From Paludibacter sp. (lineage in GTDB: Bacteria; Bacteroidota; Bacteroidia; Bacteroidales; Paludibacteraceae): a stretch of DNA of 64,000 nucleotides. A model generated the notes under the pieces. That model saw nothing but the letters and a program-made list of their open reading frames with translations. It searched no databases and had not been told where the DNA came from. The translations under genes and the position numbers were made by a program. Positions 17,126 to 26,600 of the stretch are shown in pieces; the first letter of the stretch is position 1, and every line of letters begins with the position of its first letter. The DNA lies in assembly GCA_028690665.1 (NCBI GenBank), contig JAQVAV010000001.1, positions 363,584-427,583 of the forward strand, given 5' to 3'.

Positions 17126-19227
17126 AAGAATTTGTCACCAAAACAGTTGACCTTATCCACGGAAACCCGGAAGAAAAACGGAACGAAATCAGAGAGTACT
17201 TTCTGAAAACCTGGGCTGTGGACGAAAAACTTTATACCCAGTTAAAATCCGATGACGTATTTTATCATCGCGGCGATCCGCTCCGGCACGTAATTTTATT
17301 TTACTTAGGCCACACAGCGGTATTTTTTATCAACAAACTGTTCCTTGCCAAAATAATCGACACCAGAATCAACCCGGCTTTCGAGTCCATTTTCGCTATC
17401 GGAGTGGACGAAATGAGCTGGGACGACTTGGACGAACGTCATTATAGCTGGCCAAGCGTACCGGAAGTGCGTGAATACCGGAATAACGCAAAAGAAGCCA
17501 TCTTGAAAATAATAGACAACACTGAAATAAAATTACCCGTTACATGGGATAGTCCGTTTTGGATTATCATGATGGGCATCGAGCATGAACGCATTCATTT
17601 GGAAACCTCCTCCGTTTTAATTCGTCAACTGCCTTTGAACGAGGTCATACCCGGAAAATTTGGAGAAATCTGTCAGGAAACAGGCGAAGCTCCGAGAAAC
17701 GAATTTGTTCCGGTTACAGGATCAACCATGACTCTCGGTAAACCGTGGAATCATCCGTTATACGGCTGGGATAATGAGTACGGACATTACACGGAAAAAG
17801 TGGAGAATTTCAAAGCAACCAAGTTTTTGGTATCAAACGGGGAATTTCTGAAATTTATCAACGAGAATGGATACAATACGAAACGTTACTGGACAGAAGA
17901 AGGATGGAACTGGCGCAACTTCAAGCATGCCGAAATGCCGCTTTTCTGGAGAAAAGACGAAAACGGTTATCGTTTAAGACTGGTAGCAGAAGAAATTTCT
18001 ATGCCGTGGAACTGGCCGGCGGAAGTAAATTATCTCGAGGCAAAAGCTTATTGCAACTGGCTCTCGGCTAAAACAGGCAAAACATTCCGCCTTCCTACCG
18101 AAGCTGAATGGTACCGGCTTGCAGAAGTATGCTATATTCCCGACGAAACCGAATGGGACATAGCTCCGGGCAATATCAATCTGGAACATTTTTGCTCACC
18201 CTGCCCCGTCGATAAATTCAAAACAGGCGATTTCTATGACATAACAGGGAATGTGTGGCAATGGACAGAAACACCCATTACCGGATTTGCAGGTTTTAAA
18301 GTTCATCCCATGTACGACGACTTCTCCACTCCTACTTTTGATGGAAAACACAATCTGATCAAAGGGGGTTCGTGGATTTCCACCGGAAACGAAGCAACCC
18401 TGCATTCGAGATACGCATTCCGTCGTCATTTTTACCAGCATGCAGGTTTTCGTGTGGTTGAGTCGGAACATCCGTTGATTATCAGTAGCGACGAATACGA
18501 AACAGATATTGAAGTGGCAAACTCCTGCGAAGACAACTGGGGAGATAACTTCGGAGCAAAAAATAATTTTCACAAAAATTTAACCCGGTTTATACTGGCT
18601 GCCACAAAAGGTAAAGCCATAAAGAAAGTACTTGACCTGAATGCTGATACCGGACGGCTTGCTTTTGAATTAGCTCCGCATTTCGAGGATATTACAGCCA
18701 TTGATTTTTCGGCACGATTTATCCGTATGCCGATACAATTGCAGGAAAAAGGGTTTATCCGTTACATTGTAAAGGATGAAGGCGAACTGGTTTTTTACCG
18801 CGAATTGGTGCTGAACGAGACAGGTCTGGGGCAGGGCAAAGAAAAAATCCTGTTTATGCAGGACAATGCCAATAATCTGAAACCGCTTTACACCGGATAC
18901 GACTTGATTATTGTTCCGAATCTATTGGAAGAACTCACCTGCCCGATTATCTTCCTGCAACAAATCCATGAACGGCTGAATGAAAACGGCCTATTGATTT
19001 TAGCCTCAACTTACGACTGGGAAGCTAACGACATTAAACGTGAACATTGGCCGGGAGGTTTCAAGAAAGATGGAGAACCGGTTACTTCATTCGAAGGCAT
19101 CAAAGATATTCTGAGTGAACATTTTGTTCCCGAAAAAACTCCTGAGAATATGACTCTGACACTCAAAAAAAGTACAAGAATCAGCACAACCAAAATTTCG
19201 GAAGTCACAGTCTGGAAAAAGAAATAA
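17122..19227 (+). CDS. ovoA: OvoA, 5-histidylcysteine sulfoxide synthase / mercaptohistidine N-methyltransferase
   Basis: A 701-residue three-domain protein. Residues 1-170: DinB-like domain with iron ligands H64 (in LGHTAVFF), H155 and H159 (GIEHERIHLE), and the OvoA blocks FAIGVDEMSWDDL and ETSSVLIRQLP. Residues about 190-460: formylglycine-generating-enzyme/EgtB-like fold (RLPTEAEWYRLA, GNVWQWTE, KGGSWISTG, FRRHFYQHAGFRVV). Residues about 490-701: SAM methyltransferase (VLDLNADTGRLAFELAPHF). OvoA joins cysteine sulfur to histidine C5 with O2 and later methylates 5-thiohistidine to ovothiol A. No OvoB lyase is seen in the window. The single-domain EgtB alternative is excluded by the methyltransferase fusion. 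Confidence 0.93.
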   Translation: MKEFVTKTVDLIHGNPEEKRNEIREYFLKTWAVDEKLYTQLKSDDVFYHRGDPLRHVILFYLGHTAVFFINKLFLAKIIDTRINPAFESIFAIGVDEMSWDDLDERHYSWPSVPEVREYRNNAKEAILKIIDNTEIKLPVTWDSPFWIIMMGIEHERIHLETSSVLIRQLPLNEVIPGKFGEICQETGEAPRNEFVPVTGSTMTLGKPWNHPLYGWDNEYGHYTEKVENFKATKFLVSNGEFLKFINENGYNTKRYWTEEGWNWRNFKHAEMPLFWRKDENGYRLRLVAEEISMPWNWPAEVNYLEAKAYCNWLSAKTGKTFRLPTEAEWYRLAEVCYIPDETEWDIAPGNINLEHFCSPCPVDKFKTGDFYDITGNVWQWTETPITGFAGFKVHPMYDDFSTPTFDGKHNLIKGGSWISTGNEATLHSRYAFRRHFYQHAGFRVVESEHPLIISSDEYETDIEVANSCEDNWGDNFGAKNNFHKNLTRFILAATKGKAIKKVLDLNADTGRLAFELAPHFEDITAIDFSARFIRMPIQLQEKGFIRYIVKDEGELVFYRELVLNETGLGQGKEKILFMQDNANNLKPLYTGYDLIIVPNLLEELTCPIIFLQQIHERLNENGLLILASTYDWEANDIKREHWPGGFKKDGEPVTSFEGIKDILSEHFVPEKTPENMTLTLKKSTRISTTKISEVTVWKKK

Positions 19228-19238
19228 ATTGCGGCAAG

Positions 19239-19409
19239 GAGGGTGTCCAATAAGTGCCTATTCTGAACACAAATTTCGCAAATCGCACAAATTTACGCAA
19301 ACTCAATTTGTGTTATTGCCACATTATCAATAACTTATAGTTTGTATTGATTTGTAAAATTTGCGTTTATTTGCGAAATTTGTGTTCTTCTTTCTTTTGA
19401 GACACCCTC
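19239..19409 (-). mobile_element. MITE-like element, copy A (inverted orientation)
   Basis: 171 bp bounded by GAGGGTGTCC on the left and GAGACACCCTC on the right. Its right end, read in reverse, matches the left end of copy C (GAGGGTGTCTCAAAAGAAAG, then a GAACACAAATTTCGC block) almost base for base. The interior repeats CGCAAAT / ATTTGCG motifs and can fold into a long hairpin. No open frame; non-autonomous. No clear target duplication. Confidence 0.75.
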
Positions 19410-19502
19410 TTCTTATATTATAAGAATTTACCTGGATTAAAACGAGCAAAGGATAGCAGGTATCGTTTTTTTCTTTCCACCCTTCTGCATTTCTCATAGA
19501 AG

Positions 19503-19686
19503 TCGTCTTGACTTTTCGTAATAATTCTTTATTCTGATAATATTTAGATAATATAAGACTCCCGATAAATTCGGGATCACAGAATTGACCGATTTTATGC
19601 CTTGCAGATTTCTGTAAATTCTGTATTTTTTGTCTAAAAAAGAAATATGACATTTTACATTCTATCTGATTCAAAAGTCAAGACGA
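19503..19686. repeat. 184-bp segment with 14-bp perfect terminal inverted repeats
   Basis: TCGTCTTGACTTTT (19503-19516) and AAAAGTCAAGACGA (19673-19686) are perfect inverted repeats bracketing a gene-less segment. Could be a second type of miniature element or the relic of an insertion sequence. A minus-strand open frame across it (to 19327) reads into the MITE and is not called. Confidence 0.45.
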
Positions 19687-19961
19687 GTTCATAAAAAACA
19701 ATCTTGTTTCTTATACGTTTTTCGCACCCTCCGGCCAGTTAAAATAGCCATAAATTTTCTCCATTTTTACGCCAAAAACACTTTGTATATATAAATGTTA
19801 ATTATAGTATTTATAACATATTGATTTTCTATTATTTATGAGCACTTATTTTTAACCATGTATATAATATTTTTCCAACAATTTTCTTTTTAATATGTAA
19901 AACAATCTATATTTTAGAAAAGTCAAATACTAACCATGTAAATTGTATGGATTGTTCAAAA

Positions 19962-20063
19962 TTAACTGCTTTGCGGATCAAGTTCTATTTTACCCGCATT
20001 CAAAACAATTTCCAGAACTATATCACCGACCTGAGTTCCATTTGACAAGCGACGGATATGCAC
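19962..20063 (-). CDS. Possible small ORF or C-terminal gene remnant
   Basis: 33 codons on the minus strand from a GTG at 20063 to TAA at 19962. The peptide (HIRRLSNGTQVGDIVLEIVL, then NAGKIELDPQSS) has protein-like composition, unlike the flanking AT-rich sequence, and is preceded by an in-frame stop. It may be a relic of a larger gene. It lies in the 900-bp gap between ovoA and the HU-like gene, which otherwise holds only the two repeat elements and an AT-rich leader with a CGAATCC/GGATTCG hairpin at 20079-20100. Confidence 0.25.
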   Translation of the reverse strand: MHIRRLSNGTQVGDIVLEIVLNAGKIELDPQSS

Positions 20064-20125
20064 GCCTTATAACCATAACGAATCCGGCATATAGGATTCG
20101 ATAATTAACTAAAAATCAAAAGAAT

Positions 20126-20845
20126 ATGAAAAAAATTTTGAATGCATGGTTGCGCAAAAACCTGCTGACTTCCGACCCGAACGACTACACTGCCATTGTA
20201 CAGGTAAACGGCAGTATGGGTATTTCACAAATTGTAGATGAAATGATTGAGCAGGGAACCGAGCTCAAACGCGAAACTATTATCAATATCATTACACGGG
20301 TCAACAGCATCGCAGCCGATATGGTACTATCGGGCTATAATGTCAACACGGGACTGGTGTACATGCGACCGGTGATTAAAGGTGTTTTCAGCGATAAAAC
20401 TTTCGATCACAATCTTCATCAGGTATATATAGCCATGAATCAGGGTTACGACCTGAGTAATGCGGTGGCCGAAACAGAAGTCAACATTCTGGGTGAACAA
20501 AGTGATATTATCGAATTGCTGAGTGTCACCGATCTGGTAACCGGTAAAACCGATGGCACCCTGACCAAAGGAAGAAATGCGGAATTAAAAGGTTCGTATC
20601 TGAAAATAGCCGGCGACAACCAGGCATGTGGTATCGTCTTTCGCAATCTGAATACACAAGCCGAAACCCGCCTCGAAACCGCCGATATTGTCCTGAACGA
20701 ACCTTCGCGGTTATTGATTTTGGTACCTGCCGCTCTCGAAGCCGGGCAATATGAACTACAGGTCACTACTCAATACAGTGGCGGAGGAAAAAATTTACAA
20801 GCCCCAAGAAGTGTTGTTTTCGGCAGCCCGATAGAAATAGCCTAA
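20126..20845 (+). CDS. HU-like DNA-binding protein with C-terminal DUF4469 Ig-like domain
   Basis: A 239-residue protein. Residues 1-125 follow the Bacteroidota HU/IHF-like variant (MKKILNAWLRKNLLTSDPND; later VNGSMGISQIVDEMIEQGTE and TRVNSIAADMVLSGYNVNTG). Residues about 140-239 form the DUF4469-type beta-sandwich (LLILVPAALEAGQYELQVTT). The pairing of HU-like and Ig-like domains is common in Bacteroidales, often in many copies near accessory loci. Role unknown; DNA binding is inferred from the fold. No operon partner; downstream is noncoding with tandem repeats. Confidence 0.85.
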   Translation: MKKILNAWLRKNLLTSDPNDYTAIVQVNGSMGISQIVDEMIEQGTELKRETIINIITRVNSIAADMVLSGYNVNTGLVYMRPVIKGVFSDKTFDHNLHQVYIAMNQGYDLSNAVAETEVNILGEQSDIIELLSVTDLVTGKTDGTLTKGRNAELKGSYLKIAGDNQACGIVFRNLNTQAETRLETADIVLNEPSRLLILVPAALEAGQYELQVTTQYSGGGKNLQAPRSVVFGSPIEIA

Positions 20846-20863
20846 GTCTATACTGAACCTTGG

Positions 20864-20990
20864 GCCGGGATGGGTCGGCATCCCGGCACTTTGGGTACAG
20901 GCTATGTAGATGCTTGGGTGCATAAGGTGTGGATGCTTGGGTGCAGGCTATATAGATGTTTGGGTACATAATACATGGATGCCCGGGCGT
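20864..20990 (+). repeat. 23-bp tandem repeats preceded by a GC-rich hairpin
   Basis: Hairpin GCCGGGATG/CATCCCGGC (20864-20887, perfect 9-bp stem), then units starting at 20886, 20909, 20932, 20955 and a partial unit at 20978. Best-conserved core GATGCTTGGGTGCA, remaining bases variable. The period is not a multiple of three, so it is not coding. The GC content differs sharply from the flanks. The rest of the 20846-21232 gap holds only AT-rich sequence and a CATAAAATA/TATTTTATG palindrome at 21173-21192. Confidence 0.75.
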
Positions 20991-21232
20991 TAAATATTCT
21001 TTCGGAGGTTTTCGCTGCCACACGAAAATAATCCATAATTATCCATTCCGGGATGGTATTTTTAAAGTTAAAATTATGGCAAAAATGACATGTCTCAAAA
21101 ATAGTTTAAAATTATTTGGGAAAGTGTTGAATATAAATAACTTAAAAAAATCAATGTCTCAATTTTTTTTGTCATAAAATAACTATTTTATGATTAATAA
21201 GGTTTAATTTAGTAAAAGAATAAACATAAAAA

Positions 21233-21664
21233 ATGAAAAAATTATTATTGTTCCTTACCCTGACATTTACAAGCCTGATAGTTTTTGGCCAGACTACGGT
21301 AAGTTACGAATATGACCAGGCCGGAAACCGTATAGTCCGGAAAGTGATCACACTCGAAGCTTCAAGTGCCAAGAAACATGTAGAAACCCCGGACACGGCA
21401 GTTGTCAATGACAAACTTGGAGAGCAGGAAGTTTCTATTTATCCCAATCCGACCCGGGGCCACCTTGGAGTAGAAATCAAAGGTATGGAAGAAACAGAGA
21501 TTGTACAGATAACCATTTATAACGGTCAGGGAGCCGTAATGTATAACAAACCGGCCAATGCAGGTATAAACAGTATTGATCTGAGAGCTTATTCCACAGG
21601 TTGGTATATTATGCGGTTAGAATCAGGTGAAACCAGGAAAGAATATAAAATTATTAAACAATAA
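21233..21664 (+). CDS. Secreted YD-like peptide with type IX sorting domain
   Basis: A 143-residue exported protein. Signal peptide to about residue 20 (ends IVFGQ). The first mature residues, TVSYEYDQAGNRIVRK, look like one YD/RHS repeat. The rest is a type A T9SS C-terminal domain: VSIYPNPTRGHLGVEIKG, the turn STGWYIMRLESG and the final KEYKIIKQ. It should be secreted through the type IX system and anchored or released at the surface. The YD repeat suggests that it derives from, or partners with, the large RHS protein downstream. It shares a probable transcript with the next two genes. Confidence 0.8.
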   Translation: MKKLLLFLTLTFTSLIVFGQTTVSYEYDQAGNRIVRKVITLEASSAKKHVETPDTAVVNDKLGEQEVSIYPNPTRGHLGVEIKGMEETEIVQITIYNGQGAVMYNKPANAGINSIDLRAYSTGWYIMRLESGETRKEYKIIKQ

Positions 21665-21677
21665 AGATTAAAACTGT

Positions 21678-22031
21678 ATGAAAACATTAAAGCTTTTATT
21701 TACAATTATTGGGGTATGTACTTTCACTTTGGCCGTTGCACAAAATACAGGGAAAAAGCAAAAAACAGAAGATGTAACTGATTTAATAGTAGAGAAACTT
21801 AATATTGATGTAACGCTAACCGATAGTCAAAAAGTGATTATAAAGAATAAAATCAATAATTATTTCACTAAAGTTAATAATATAAGTAAAGGAAATTCCG
21901 CAAATAAACAGAAGGATAAAGTTCAGGCAGCCGCAAATTTCGAGCTTTCAATTGACAGTATACTGACTCCGACTCAAATAGAACTGAAAAAACAAAAAAT
22001 AAGAGAAAGAGAAAACATAGAAAACAAATAA
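21678..22031 (+). CDS. Small periplasmic helical protein (Spy/LTxxQ-like?)
   Basis: 117 residues with a signal peptide (cleavage after TLAVAQ, about residue 22). The mature part is helical and highly charged with two LT-x-x-Q-type motifs, LTDSQK and LTPTQIE, about 48 residues apart, the pattern of Spy/CpxP-like periplasmic chaperones. The resemblance is weak. 13 bp downstream of the T9SS peptide and 34 bp before the CUB/fibre protein. It may assist folding of the neighbouring surface proteins; inference only. Confidence 0.55.
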   Translation: MKTLKLLFTIIGVCTFTLAVAQNTGKKQKTEDVTDLIVEKLNIDVTLTDSQKVIIKNKINNYFTKVNNISKGNSANKQKDKVQAAANFELSIDSILTPTQIELKKQKIRERENIENK

Positions 22032-22065
22032 GCATAAAAAACAGAACACATCAATTTTAAATATT

Positions 22066-23442
22066 ATGAAAATTCAGAATCTATTTCTAACTATATTGTT
22101 ATTCGTGGTCATTGTTATTAATCCACTAAATGCAGCTACTTATACCATTAATCAGAATGACATTATTTCATTAACAACCGGCTATGTAAACAGCATGACA
22201 GAAATATGGGAAGTGGTAAGTACGGTAACAGACAAGCCCTTAAAAATCACTTATAGTATTGGAACGGAAACTAACTACGATTATCTTTCTATTTATGCTG
22301 TTGACAATAATGGTTATACAAATCGGATATTAAGAACAAGTGGGACAGAAAGCGGCGTTGTTTCAGCAATAATACCTAATGGACGGGCTCTAATAAAATT
22401 CACATCTGATGGCAGTGTATGTTATGCCAGCAACCCGACGACCTATTGGGGAATCAACATTACTTTTTCTGTGGATGAGGAAACCAGTATAAATGAGAAC
22501 TTAAGTGTCACAGGAAACTCATTTATAAATGGAAAGTTAGGTATCGGAGGTTATCCAAATCAATCGTTGTATGTCAAAAATGGTAAAGTCGCCATACAGG
22601 ATGTTGGAGCGACTGTTTCGGATGAGGCATATAATGGGGGGCTCATGATAACAAAACCGGCTACCAGTGGACAGTATATAAATTTAGTCAGAGAGACTAC
22701 TTATCCATGGTCTATAGGGACAGTATACAATACCAGCACCTTTGCAATTGGTAAAGGTTATATGTCAGATGCTGCTTTTACAGCGCCATTTTTCAATATT
22801 GATACAAAGGGAAACGTAGGCATTGGGACAACTGTGCCCACAGCTAAATTGGATGTAAGAGGTGCAATTGTGGCTAGTGCTCAAATTAAAGCATCATATG
22901 AATTAATTGTAAGTAAGAATGACTCGAATATTGGGGGAACAATCATTTTAGAAAATCCAACAAAGACTGGCTTACGAGAAGCTAAAGAATGGAAAATATT
23001 TAACATGGGCGGTACCTATGGAAATTCTCTTCAATTTTGGGCGTATGATAGCATTGGTTGTTCATCGGGAGGTATGTGTTCAAATCGGTTTACTATTATG
23101 GATAATGGGAAAGTCGGCATTGGAACTAGCACTCCAGATAATCTGCTTACTGTCAACGGCATCATCCATGCCAAAGAAATAAAAGTGGATTTAACAGGCT
23201 CATTGGCTGATTATGTATTCTCTCCCGAATACGAGCTTATGCCCCTGCAGGAGGTAGAATCGTTTGTAAAAACCAACAACCATTTGCCGGATGTGCCTTC
23301 TGCTGCCGAAGTAAAGGAAAACGGTCTGAATATGGGTGAAATGCAAAACAAACTGCTCCAAAAAGTGGAAGAACTGACCCTGTATGTGATTGAACAACAG
23401 AAGCAGATTGATGAACTGAAAAAACAATTGCTGGAAAAGTAA
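22066..23442 (+). CDS. CUB-domain / fibre-like surface protein
   Basis: 458 residues. Signal peptide (to about residue 24), a CUB-like beta-sandwich (about 25-145), then a fibre-like region with repeats of the type GNVGIGTTVPTAKLDVRGAI and GKVGIGTSTPDNLLTVNGII, seen in phage-tail-fibre-derived adhesins. The C-terminus has the Bacteroidota-specific block HLPDVPSAAEVKENGLNMGE followed by a coiled coil (EELTLYVIEQQKQIDELKKQ), which would trimerise. Similar proteins carry S74-like tails; no peptidase domain is visible here. Probably a surface adhesin of the same secretion island. Confidence 0.7.
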   Translation: MKIQNLFLTILLFVVIVINPLNAATYTINQNDIISLTTGYVNSMTEIWEVVSTVTDKPLKITYSIGTETNYDYLSIYAVDNNGYTNRILRTSGTESGVVSAIIPNGRALIKFTSDGSVCYASNPTTYWGINITFSVDEETSINENLSVTGNSFINGKLGIGGYPNQSLYVKNGKVAIQDVGATVSDEAYNGGLMITKPATSGQYINLVRETTYPWSIGTVYNTSTFAIGKGYMSDAAFTAPFFNIDTKGNVGIGTTVPTAKLDVRGAIVASAQIKASYELIVSKNDSNIGGTIILENPTKTGLREAKEWKIFNMGGTYGNSLQFWAYDSIGCSSGGMCSNRFTIMDNGKVGIGTSTPDNLLTVNGIIHAKEIKVDLTGSLADYVFSPEYELMPLQEVESFVKTNNHLPDVPSAAEVKENGLNMGEMQNKLLQKVEELTLYVIEQQKQIDELKKQLLEK

Positions 23443-23475
23443 TATAACTCATTGCCGAAAACTTTACTGTTTAGT

Positions 23476-23639
23476 GAGGGTGTCTCAAAAGAAAGGAGAA
23501 TACAAATTTTTCACAAATCACAATTATTTCTATTTCAATAATATATTAAATTTATTAATCTGTTTTATTTATAAAAATTTGCGAACCAACGGTCAGCGAA
23601 GCTAAATTTGCGTTCAAGATTCTCTTTTTGGACACCCTC
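23476..23639 (+). mobile_element. MITE-like element, copy B
   Basis: 164 bp with ends GAGGGTGTCTCAAAAGAAAG and TTTTTGGACACCCTC. Nearly identical to copy C through its AT-rich middle (AATAATATATTAAATTTATT), but with an extra stretch of about 18 bp (around 23585-23604) interrupting the right CGCAAATTT arm. It sits between the fibre gene and the RHS gene and may carry or separate their promoters. Confidence 0.8.
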
Positions 23640-23686
23640 ATTAAGAAACAAATCTGATATTTATAAATTCTCTGTAAATTACAATC

Positions 23687-26600
23687 ATGCGAATAAAATA
23701 TTCAAAAATAATATTCTCCCTGCTGTTTGGCCTTTGGGCTATATTGATGCAGGCACAGAATCCACAGGAAAATTTCACCCTGACCGATAATCAGACAGGT
23801 ACTGCCAAGCAATATGTTGCACGCGACTATGTGTCTTTGCAACCGGGATTCACATATACAGCCTCTTCCGGAAAATCGTTTAATGCCAAAATTGATGCGG
23901 GTTTACTTTTTCCTCCTACTGAAAACACTTATGCAGATGAAGATGGCAATATAGTGTCCGATCCTACCGAAGGTGCTGTCGTAGGGAGCATCCCCGGACA
24001 GTTTGCCGTAAGTCCAACAGGAGCTGCCACTTATACCATTCCTATCGAAGTACCAAGTGGTATCAATGGCATGCAACCTAATATTTCCCTTGTATATAAC
24101 AGTCAATCAGGAAATGGGATTGCCGGCTGGGGATGGAATATTAGCGGATTATCTATGATAAGTCGTACTCCTAAAAACTATTATTTTGATGAAGAAAAAA
24201 CCGGAATAATCTGGGACAATACAAGCCCATTAGCTTTAGATGGACAACGTCTTATTGAAATACAACGTTGGACTACCGGAGATATTATAGATAGTATTGA
24301 ATATGATACGGAAGCAAAATCAGGGAATAGGATTGTTGCTTATGACATTCAGGATTGGGGCCCAACATATTTTAAAGTTTATACGAAAGCAGGTCAAACC
24401 TTTATGTATGGAAATCCAACAAATACGGCAAGCTATTATCCTTTAAAAAAAACAACGAATATTCTTTCCCGAAATTTCTATAATCTTGCATGGGCTCTTA
24501 CATCTATATTAGATAACAATAAAAATTCGATTAGATATGTATATAAAAATAGTGAATCATCCGTATTGAATTTATATACACTCTATCATAACAACGTTTT
24601 AGATAGCATTATCTATGGAGAAAATATTTTAGCCGGCACAACGCTTAAGCAGGTGCTAAAATTTATATATAAGGAAAGAATAGTCTCTAACGTTAAATAT
24701 ATTGATGGAAAAAAGAATTACGATGGTTTAATTTTAGACTCTATCAAAGTTTTAAATGGGAATGTGTCCGTTAAAGAATATATAATGACCTATAGTGTTT
24801 ATGACAATAAAGATCATTTATCAAATCTTACTCTGAAAAATTTAAATAATGAACATTTATATTCATCTTCTTTCCAATGGACAACACCAGAATACACTTT
24901 CTCAGATGTAGCAGAAATGACATTTACACAATATCCATCATATATTGAATACTGTATAAATCAGGGATATTCAATTAGGCGCTTTGATAAGATATTTGGA
25001 GATATTAATGGGGACGGTCTGACAGATGTTGTAGTTAAGGCTTCATATAAAAAAGAGGATAATATTAAAAACTATTGGGTCGTTTTTAAAAAAATAACAG
25101 GAAGTAATCAATATTCTTATGTATATGAATCAGCATGGAACGGAACCGATAACCTTTTTATTCTTGATAAAGACCATGATGGGAAAGATGAGATTTATAA
25201 GTGTAGCTATACATATCAAAGTAATAATGTTGGGCAATACTCAGACTATAAGATTGATTTTTTTAAATACTCTTATGAGAATTCGATAATAAATGCTTCA
25301 GCAGGTTTTGATATTGGATTTATTACTAAGGAAATATATGATAATAGAGATAATATTTCCGTTTTACCTATCGATTTTAAAGGATGTGGAAATATTGACT
25401 TTGTTTTGTTAGACAAAAATAATAAACTATATGCCCCATTCAAACTGACTGAGCCGAATCAGTTAATACATATCGCATATTCGTCGTTAGATATTGGAGG
25501 AGATCAAAATGCAAAGTTTCTACTCACTGATATAAATGGAAATGGAAAAACTGAGATTATGTATCTTACAGGTAGTACAAGTACTTTTTATGAATATAAT
25601 AATACTGCGAATCAATTTGAAAACATTTATAATACAGATAATTTTGATTATGACGATGTGATACATACAGGAGACTTTAATGGAGATGGAAATACTGATC
25701 TATTTATACAAAAAGCGAATACAGCGTTTACTAATGAAATTTGGTTGTCTAACGGAGCGAATTTATTTCAGACTTCTTGGGGTAGTGATATTATTACTAC
25801 CAACAATACCATTACGTTCTATACGAATATAGATGGACGTAGTATTGGTATTGTTGAAAAACCAACGAAACAAATTTTAGATGTTAATAACGATGGAAAA
25901 AGTGATGTATTAAGCTGTTATTTTGATAATTCCGGCAATTCAATATTAAAGCTATATATTAGTACTGGTGATGGCTTTTTAGAATCTGCTTCAGAGACAG
26001 AGTCGGGAGATGTTACGTATTTACAATGTAGTGGCAAATTTAGTAATATCAATGAAAAAGGAATTGTCTCCCAAAATTTCTTTTATGAACCAGTGTTTTA
26101 TCAGTTGGCGATAACTTCAGATAAATTCTCAAATAAAATTGAGAAAATTACAGATCCATTTGGTAATCAAACAAATATAGTCTATCAACCACTTAATATA
26201 CCAAAAAAAACTAATATAAATATACAAAAAAGTCTGGAAGAAAATAAAAATAACCTAACCGGGTTTTTGTCTCCGGATTATGAGGTTGTCACAAGGGTAA
26301 CAGATCCTCTTGAAATAAATCAATATTCTTATTATAATCCTTATATACACTGGAGCGGGAGAGGATTTTTAGGCTTCGATTCTTTACGCATAGTTAATAC
26401 AACAAGATCATTGACAATTGAAAAAGTCTCAAAGCTAAATACTGATTATTATTTGCTTTATCCCGAAACTGAAAGAAGTAAAAAGTCATCTGACGGTTCA
26501 CTAATTTCTGAAACAAATGTGAAATATATAATATCAGATATAGGAAACAAAAGATATGTAATTACAACAGACAAACAAACTTCCACAGACCATTTGACGG

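Noticed and set aside
19327..19674. 115-codon minus-strand open frame
   Set aside because: Its last third is just the translated MITE copy A, and the rest spans the inverted-repeat element; no family-like pattern.
20079..20100. tRNA-like CGAATCC...GGATTCG stem
   Set aside because: Only one 7-bp hairpin; no cloverleaf, anticodon arm or CCA end.
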